From: Diadema setosum
Taxonomy: Eukaryota > Echinodermata > Echinoidea > Diadematoida > Diadematidae
Direction of reading: 5' to 3'
Assembly (NCBI RefSeq): GCF_964275005.1
Contig: NC_092688.1
Span: 48,477,748 to 48,541,747 of the forward strand
DNA length: 64,000 nt
Within the stretch, counting starts at the first letter, position 1; each line of letters opens with the position of its first letter. The translations under genes were made by a program, and so were the position numbers. Positions 60,601 to 64,000 of the stretch are shown here, in pieces. The notes below the pieces were generated by a model. That model made no database searches. It was not told the DNA's origin and saw only the letters and a list, made by a program, of their open reading frames with translations.

Positions 60601-62501
60601 TACTCTTTTGTTTTTACTTGTCAGGCCCTTTGCAGACAAATAATGGAAGTATGCCAGTTAGTGAACGTTAATTATTTCATTTCTGTTCTGCAACATATAA
60701 AACAAATGTAAACAAACACTGCAGAGTACACTGTACATGTAGCATACAGAAATATGACTTATGAATGATACCAACATAGAGCAAATTAGGTGTATTTTTA
60801 AAAATCAAGCATTATATTGAAAACATGGGAAGACTAGAACAGAAAGTGCTGGAATGAAATGACAATATCATGGACAGAAGCAATCAAGAGTAGAAGTGAA
60901 AATATGAGCATGCGTCACTAGAATGATGCTGTCTTCCTCTGACTCATTTTTATCTTAGAGGAATTCATCCTCTAAGCCAGTTAAGATTCACAAGGCACGT
61001 TTGTACATCTCTCTGTCAGATGGACATTAATTCCATGACCATGTTCTGTTAAGAAAGTCATATATTTGTTCATGCTTGAGAAAATAAGCCAAAGTAGTTG
61101 TATGCCCAATCCTTTGATATACTCTTAGTGTGATATTATGGATGATAGTATCATGATGATATTGGCTGGCCTGTAATATTGGTGTGATCTACTATTAATA
61201 CACTGTATTACAAATAATGAGACCATTGTATTGCACTTGTCCTCAATCTATGTGAAATAAACTTGGTGAACACAAATTGTGCTTAATTCTTTATACTAGA
61301 TAAGTTACATGATGAGAGTTTTGTCGGCACATCCAGACTTAAAGAAGCCCTTCTTGAAAGATGATTAATTCATTTATTATGTGTGGATGGTATTGATATC
61401 AGTTGCATTTCTAAACTCTTTGAATTTCCTTCCCCTTCCATCTAATATGTAAACAATGAGATTTCCTGAAGTGATGATGTGTGATGTAATAATCTCTGCA
61501 GGTTTCAATGGTGCACATGATGGAGGAGCCAAGGGACCACCTCCTGATGTGATTCCTGCCACAGAACACAGACCAAACAGGACCCAGCTAGGGTGAGTCT
61601 AGTGAAAGAACACAGACCTAACAGGACCCAACTAGGGTGAATCTAGTTACAGAACACAGACCAAACAAGACCCAGCTAGGGTGAGTCTAGTCATAGAACA
61701 CAGACCAAACAGGACCCAGCTAGGGTGAGTCTAGTCACAGAACACAGACCTACAAACTAACAGGACCCAACTAGGGTGAGTCTAGTCATAGAACATAGAC
61801 CAAACAGGACCCAGCTATGGTGAGTCTAGTCATAGAACACAGACCAAACAGGACCCAGCTAGGATGAGTCTAGTCATAGAACACAGACCAAACAGGACCC
61901 AGCTAGGGTGAGTCTAGTCACAGAACACAGACCAAACAGGACATTGGCGAGGGGGGTGGTTATCTTGAAGATCAGGTGAGCAGCACCCCCCTAATTTTTT
62001 TTTGTTTCCACATTTGCTTTGAATAGTAAGATTGTAAAGTTTGATCAATCCAATTTATCTCGCAAATTACGAGATACGCATAATTTATAGCGCCATCTAC
62101 GGAGACCGAAATTCATGATGTCGCAAGAACGATCTGCCCTGTTTGCAACGTGAAAATTCAGGATTATCTTGAGAATTTTGAATCCTGGTAAATCCAAACT
62201 GACAAATATAGGCACGGAGTTTTTACGGAGTGGATTGGAGTGAGTTGCGATAAAAGAAGACAAGATTAAATTACGACACTCCCGTAGAAACCCGAGTCTG
62301 AGTGATTTATCATTAACCTGATCTCGTACAAGCAGGCACAAAGATAAAAAAAAAGAAACTTTACATTGGAAAAACTGACAAAACTATGCATTCAGAAGAA
62401 TGTAGCGCTCATCTACTGTTATCATATTTTCTTCTTACAGAGGATTCTTAGCTGCCCTGCAGAGTGATGTTCTGGACTGTTCATATGGCAAGCTGGACTA
62501 G
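42612..62501 (+). CDS. ANKRD27-like: VPS9-domain Rab guanine-nucleotide exchange factor, ANKRD27/VARP N-terminal-like, no ankyrin repeats; complete 16-exon gene
   Basis: Coding exons: 42612-42662, 45960-46065, 47805-47841, 48294-48423, 49870-49926, 52414-52475, 53253-53409, 56451-56530, 57216-57375, 57644-57715, 57902-58000, 58636-58733, 59162-59255, 60077-60311, 61502-61592, 62441-62501. All are GT-AG and phase-consistent: 1590 nt, 529 residues plus TAG. The N-terminus (DLEFNPLYKALQ) resembles that of ANKRD27. The VPS9 core spans about 227-400, with HEKLICLQ, the DDLIPLL signature (D331, P335) and YYIENF followed by GYSLVTFTAAVEYI (Y371). VPS9 domains catalyse GDP release from Rab5/Rab21-type GTPases on endosomes. 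Vertebrate ANKRD27 continues into two ankyrin blocks; here the tail is a short Ser/Thr/Gly/Pro-rich segment ending CSYGKLD. The Thr three residues after the conserved Tyr is Val (V374). The first exon lies about 95 bp downstream of inverted repeat copy B. It could instead be a separate VPS9 paralogue rather than a shortened ANKRD27. Confidence 0.92.
43187..43225. repeat. Perfect GC-rich hairpin in VPS9 intron 1
   Basis: GCGCAGTGCCGTAT and ATACGGCACTGCGC are perfect inverted repeats separated by about 6 nt. No T run follows and no RNA family is recognised. Confidence 0.85.
43540..43572. repeat. Perfect 12 bp hairpin in VPS9 intron 1
   Basis: CAGACCCCGTGC and GCACGGGGTCTG flank a 9 nt loop (TAGCTTAGC). 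Confidence 0.85.
43763..43941. mobile_element. GGGCCCCGTTGC MITE, 179 bp
   Basis: Termini GGGCCCCGTTGCAAGAAA and TTTCTAGCAACGGGGCCC. It lies in VPS9 intron 1. Confidence 0.85.
44758..45539. mobile_element. TAGGGTAA...TTACCCTA element, about 780 bp
   Basis: The left end TAGGGTAAGAGTACCAGTAT then TCGGTCAC and the right end TGACCGAATACTGGGGGTTT then TACCCTA are inverted. The CAGTATTCGGTCA motif also occurs internally near 45186 and reversed near 45328. No transposase frame. Confidence 0.8.
45745..45815 (+). repeat. tRNA-like sequence (probable SINE head or tRNA pseudogene)
   Basis: Has an A box (TAGCTCAGTCGG), a B box (GGTTTGAATCC) and an Ala-like anticodon stem-loop reading CCAGCAT. The usual T at position 33 is C and the acceptor stem does not pair well, so a functional tRNA is unlikely. 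Confidence 0.6.
46294..46386. mobile_element. 93 bp TTAA-flanked hairpin MITE
   Basis: Begins TTAACCTGTTGAGGACGG and ends TCGTCCTTGACGGGTTAA, with core CATTTCCCATAGACACTTGC. It lies in VPS9 intron 2. Confidence 0.88.
46719..47739. mobile_element. TTAA-flanked transposon, 1021 bp (piggyBac-like target)
   Basis: Starts TTAACCCTATAAAGCCCAAG and ends CTTGGGCTTAATAGGGTTAA. Near each end is a G or C run with the palindrome GGGGCACAATGTGCCCC. No transposase is seen. The short element at 15649-15791 is a relative. Confidence 0.85.
50032..50960. mobile_element. AGCTCACCTGAGCC element with internal direct repeats
   Basis: The left end AGCTCACCTGAGCCAAAGG contains a small palindrome. The right end has ACTCAGGTGAGCGCTAGACC then GCGGGTCTCTTG. 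A unit of about 165 bp (ACATTTTCATCTTCTTCTTG, AACTTGGCAGGTAGCATCCC, AAAATGGGCACCATGCCCCA) repeats three times, from about 50140, 50335 and 50655. It sits within an older sequence with TTATAAC and GTGCACTGTA ends, in a VPS9 intron. Confidence 0.8.
51228..51321. repeat. Threefold tandem repeat, about 30 bp unit
   Basis: TGATATTTACTTGACACTTC followed by AAATCAG occurs three times, the third after a short spacer. Confidence 0.9.
52967..53059. mobile_element. 93 bp TTAA-type hairpin MITE
   Basis: Ends CTAACCTGTGGAAGACGGGC and GACTCGTCCTCAACGGGTTA, with core CATTTCCCATAGACCCCTGC. One end has CTAA instead of TTAA. Confidence 0.85.
53452..55383. mobile_element. TTAA-flanked transposon with TTAAAGGGGAAGTCCGGACG ends, 1932 bp, containing a large fold-back
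   Basis: The left end TTAAAGGGGAAGTCCGGACG and right end CGTCCGGACTTCTCCTTTAA are inverted. In the centre two arms of about 270 bp (54246-54517 and 54588-54861) are inverted copies around a roughly 70 bp spacer. Shared words include CTCGGTCGAGAGGAACC, GGTAGTATCGCGGATAAATA and AACTGCGACCAGCAGCCC. Open frames inside (97 and 152 codons) have no recognised domain. It lies in the VPS9 intron between exons 7 and 8. Confidence 0.85.
55422..55540. mobile_element. GGGCCCCGTTTTAT MITE, 119 bp
   Basis: Termini GGGCCCCGTTTTATCAAAAG and TCTTCATAAAACAGGGCCC. Related in its end motif to 43763-43941. Confidence 0.8.
56562..56683. mobile_element. TTAA-flanked MITE, 122 bp
   Basis: Starts TTAACTTGTGCCACGTTTG and ends AAATGCCACAAAGGATTAA. 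Same family as 1632-1755. Confidence 0.8.
56886..57130. mobile_element. TACANTGCACTC MITE, about 245 bp
   Basis: Left end TACATTGCACTCAGTTACAA and right end GGAATTGGAGTGCACTGTA, imperfect inverted repeats. An AATGCACTCAGTTACAAT duplication lies at the left end. Confidence 0.6.
59505..59942. mobile_element. MITE with TTCAAGC-CTC ends, about 435 bp
   Basis: Left GCGTTCAAGCGCTCTCCTAA then AGCAAACTGAAC; right GTTCACTTGAGTTTGCTTTT then GAGTGCTTGAAGGCACCCC. The ends are diverged and no clean target duplication was found. It lies in a VPS9 intron. Confidence 0.6.
61560..61948. repeat. 44 bp tandem repeat carrying the exon 15 end and its 5' splice site
   Basis: Eight units of about 44 bp plus a partial ninth. 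Each contains CACAGACC(A)AACAGGACCC then A(G/A)CTAGG|GTGAGTCTAG. The first unit is the real 3' end of coding exon 15 and its donor; the others lie in the following intron. Donor sites stay GTGAGT in most units; units 2 (GTGAAT), 6 (TATGG|TGAG) and 7 (GATGAG) differ. Confidence 0.95.
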
Positions 62502-64000
62502 TCTTTTGTCAAGATTCATAGCCAAGCGAGATTTTTTCTCTCTGATGGTTTTGACAGCTTGGATGAATTGTATCTTCAGTTGCCGAGAAGATTGTAAACT
62601 CTGGACAAAGTAAATTTGTTTACCTGTTGAAAATTTCTTGCATTGTACTGGTATTGATTTCAGAATGTTTGGCAGTAGACTGTCTGAGACTTGGAAGATG
62701 TGCAATGTCAAAGATGATTGAGTAAGCATACTTTGTTCATTTTCCTCATTGGAAAGAGAAGTGGTTAGAGTAAATGTTGTGATTTCTTGTGCAATACTCT
62801 TGTTTCCGTTTTCACTGCAATACAGTCAGTGAACACTAGGCGATGTCCTGAATTCTAGCTTCAGTTTTTGAGATGCAATATGTTCATAGAGCAGTGAAAA
62901 ATAGAAGAAAGCAGCTGTGTAAACCTGAAAGTTGTAAAAAAAAAAAAAACCCTCCACTCCCGTGATCTAGTGGAGATTTTTGTTTTGTTTTGTTTCTTGT
63001 GCTGTAGTTCTCTGAATATTGTATTTATTGATCTGTGAAGTGATTCGTTGTTTATTCAGGAAATCCTCCCCTCCCATATCAGATCTAAAACACTAAACAT
63101 CTCGTCTTGCTTCACAAAAAAAAAAAGAGGGAAAATGAAGGATAATTTGCAAGCAGATAAAATCCAACAGTTTGCCTAGTTTGTATAAGAAAATGGATGT
63201 GAAGAATATGGCTGACCATGCAGTACATGGTTCCAGTGTAAGAGAGCTAACCTGCAAGATGATTGTTCACAAAATATCATGTCAGGTGTCCACAAATGGA
63301 AGGGGGATTAATAGTCCAAGACTACAGACAAGTATGCTGAATGAATGCCAAAGGCAGCCAACACATACTTAGCCTCTCTCACTAAATCATTGGTATGGAG
63401 TTACAATGACACTTCTTCTTCATCTCTCTCATCTAGGGCATTGCAGAAGGACATAACTTGTCTTCTTACTCTTTCTTACTAATTTAAGCTCTTAAAGTGT
63501 TGTCAGTGTCTTCAAGAGTCTTGACAAGTAGAAATTTTTAAATTAGATTATTTTGCTTTCATCATTATCCTGCTTGATTTTCAATTAATACCATGTACGG
63601 CATGGATAGGTTACCTGTGAGGAGAGATAGCAGTATATACAATGAAACTAGTAATGAGGATTGGTTTATCAGTAGGGGTGGTAGATTATCAATCTAAGGA
63701 AGTGACTGAAATTTAAATTTATGCCCAAGTGCTATTCAGCCATATATTTTGCGATTACACGAGTTGGGTGCTAAATTTAATGAGTGAAAATATTAACTCT
63801 GACATGAATATGACGTGCACAGTTACACGTTTCCATTCAATATTGTACGTCAACAATTGGAAATTTGGCCACTTGCAAAATTGTCTGGAAGTCTGCATTA
63901 AAAAAAAAAAAATCAAATCAGACTCAAAAATATATGAGGCATACAGTAAAAGAGTATCTCAGAAATACCTCAGTCCTATCTCTGGTGCCCATGTACTGGC
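62502..64000. other. 3' UTR/flank of the VPS9 gene and a weak MITE
   Basis: No coding exon is recognised. No AATAAA was found on the plus strand in this stretch. 63730-63950 resembles the TACTGTATACGCC family (GTGAAAATATTAACTCTGAC, GTCTGGAAGTC, GGCATACAGTA), poorly preserved. Confidence 0.45.

Noticed and set aside
61560-61948. CRISPR-like array
   Set aside because: Contiguous 44 bp tandem units without spacers in a eukaryotic intron; explained by duplication of an exon end.
1-64000. Retroviral, LTR or Polinton-type element
   Set aside because: No reverse transcriptase, integrase, capsid or polymerase-like frame and no long terminal direct repeats were recognised; all mobile elements seen are DNA-type MITEs or a SINE.

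Overview
The window is nuclear DNA from a repeat-rich, AT-rich marine invertebrate. Exons are short, introns are 0.5-4 kb with GT-AG ends, and there are many kinds of short inverted-repeat transposon. Several repeat types look like those I associate with echinoderm genomes, sea urchins in particular: TTAA-flanked 92-94 bp hairpin MITEs, (T)TCGCGAA-rich MITEs, TGACCTTTGACC-rich elements, and the element beginning AGCTCACCTGAGCC. The phylum is an inference; the metazoan origin is firm.

Layout. (1) 870-22,178, minus strand: a complete 18-exon gene for the histone H2B E3 ubiquitin ligase BRE1 (RNF20/RNF40). All exon phases agree and give a 1001-residue protein ending in the C3HC4 RING. Its introns hold many MITEs. 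(2) 22,180-28,080: no gene recognised; two hAT-like MITEs (one with an exact 8 bp target duplication), a TTAA MITE, and copy A of a 1 kb repeat containing an AT-rich minisatellite. (3) 28,080-41,590: a block lying between two inverted copies (A and B) of that repeat. It holds gene pieces rather than recognisable whole genes: two exons of a secretory-pathway Ca2+-ATPase (ATP2C, SPCA) with an in-frame stop, three exons of the NECAB C-terminal ABM domain with a frame break, an orphan minus-strand exon, and a two-exon start of an unidentified plus-strand gene. (4) 42,612-62,501, plus strand: a complete 16-exon gene for a 529-residue VPS9-domain Rab exchange factor related to the N-terminal half of ANKRD27/VARP but lacking ankyrin repeats. 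Its introns hold at least ten transposon-derived elements. (5) 62,502-64,000: 3' flank and a weak MITE.

The two intact genes are functionally unrelated (chromatin ubiquitylation and endosomal Rab activation). The most unusual parts are the inverted-repeat-bracketed block of gene fragments, a cluster of six SUMO-acceptor consensus sites in the BRE1 protein, tandem duplication of a 5' splice site in the VPS9 gene, substitution of a normally conserved VPS9 threonine, and repeats loaded with perfect DR1 nuclear-receptor sites. All calls come from reading the sequence; no database search was run.
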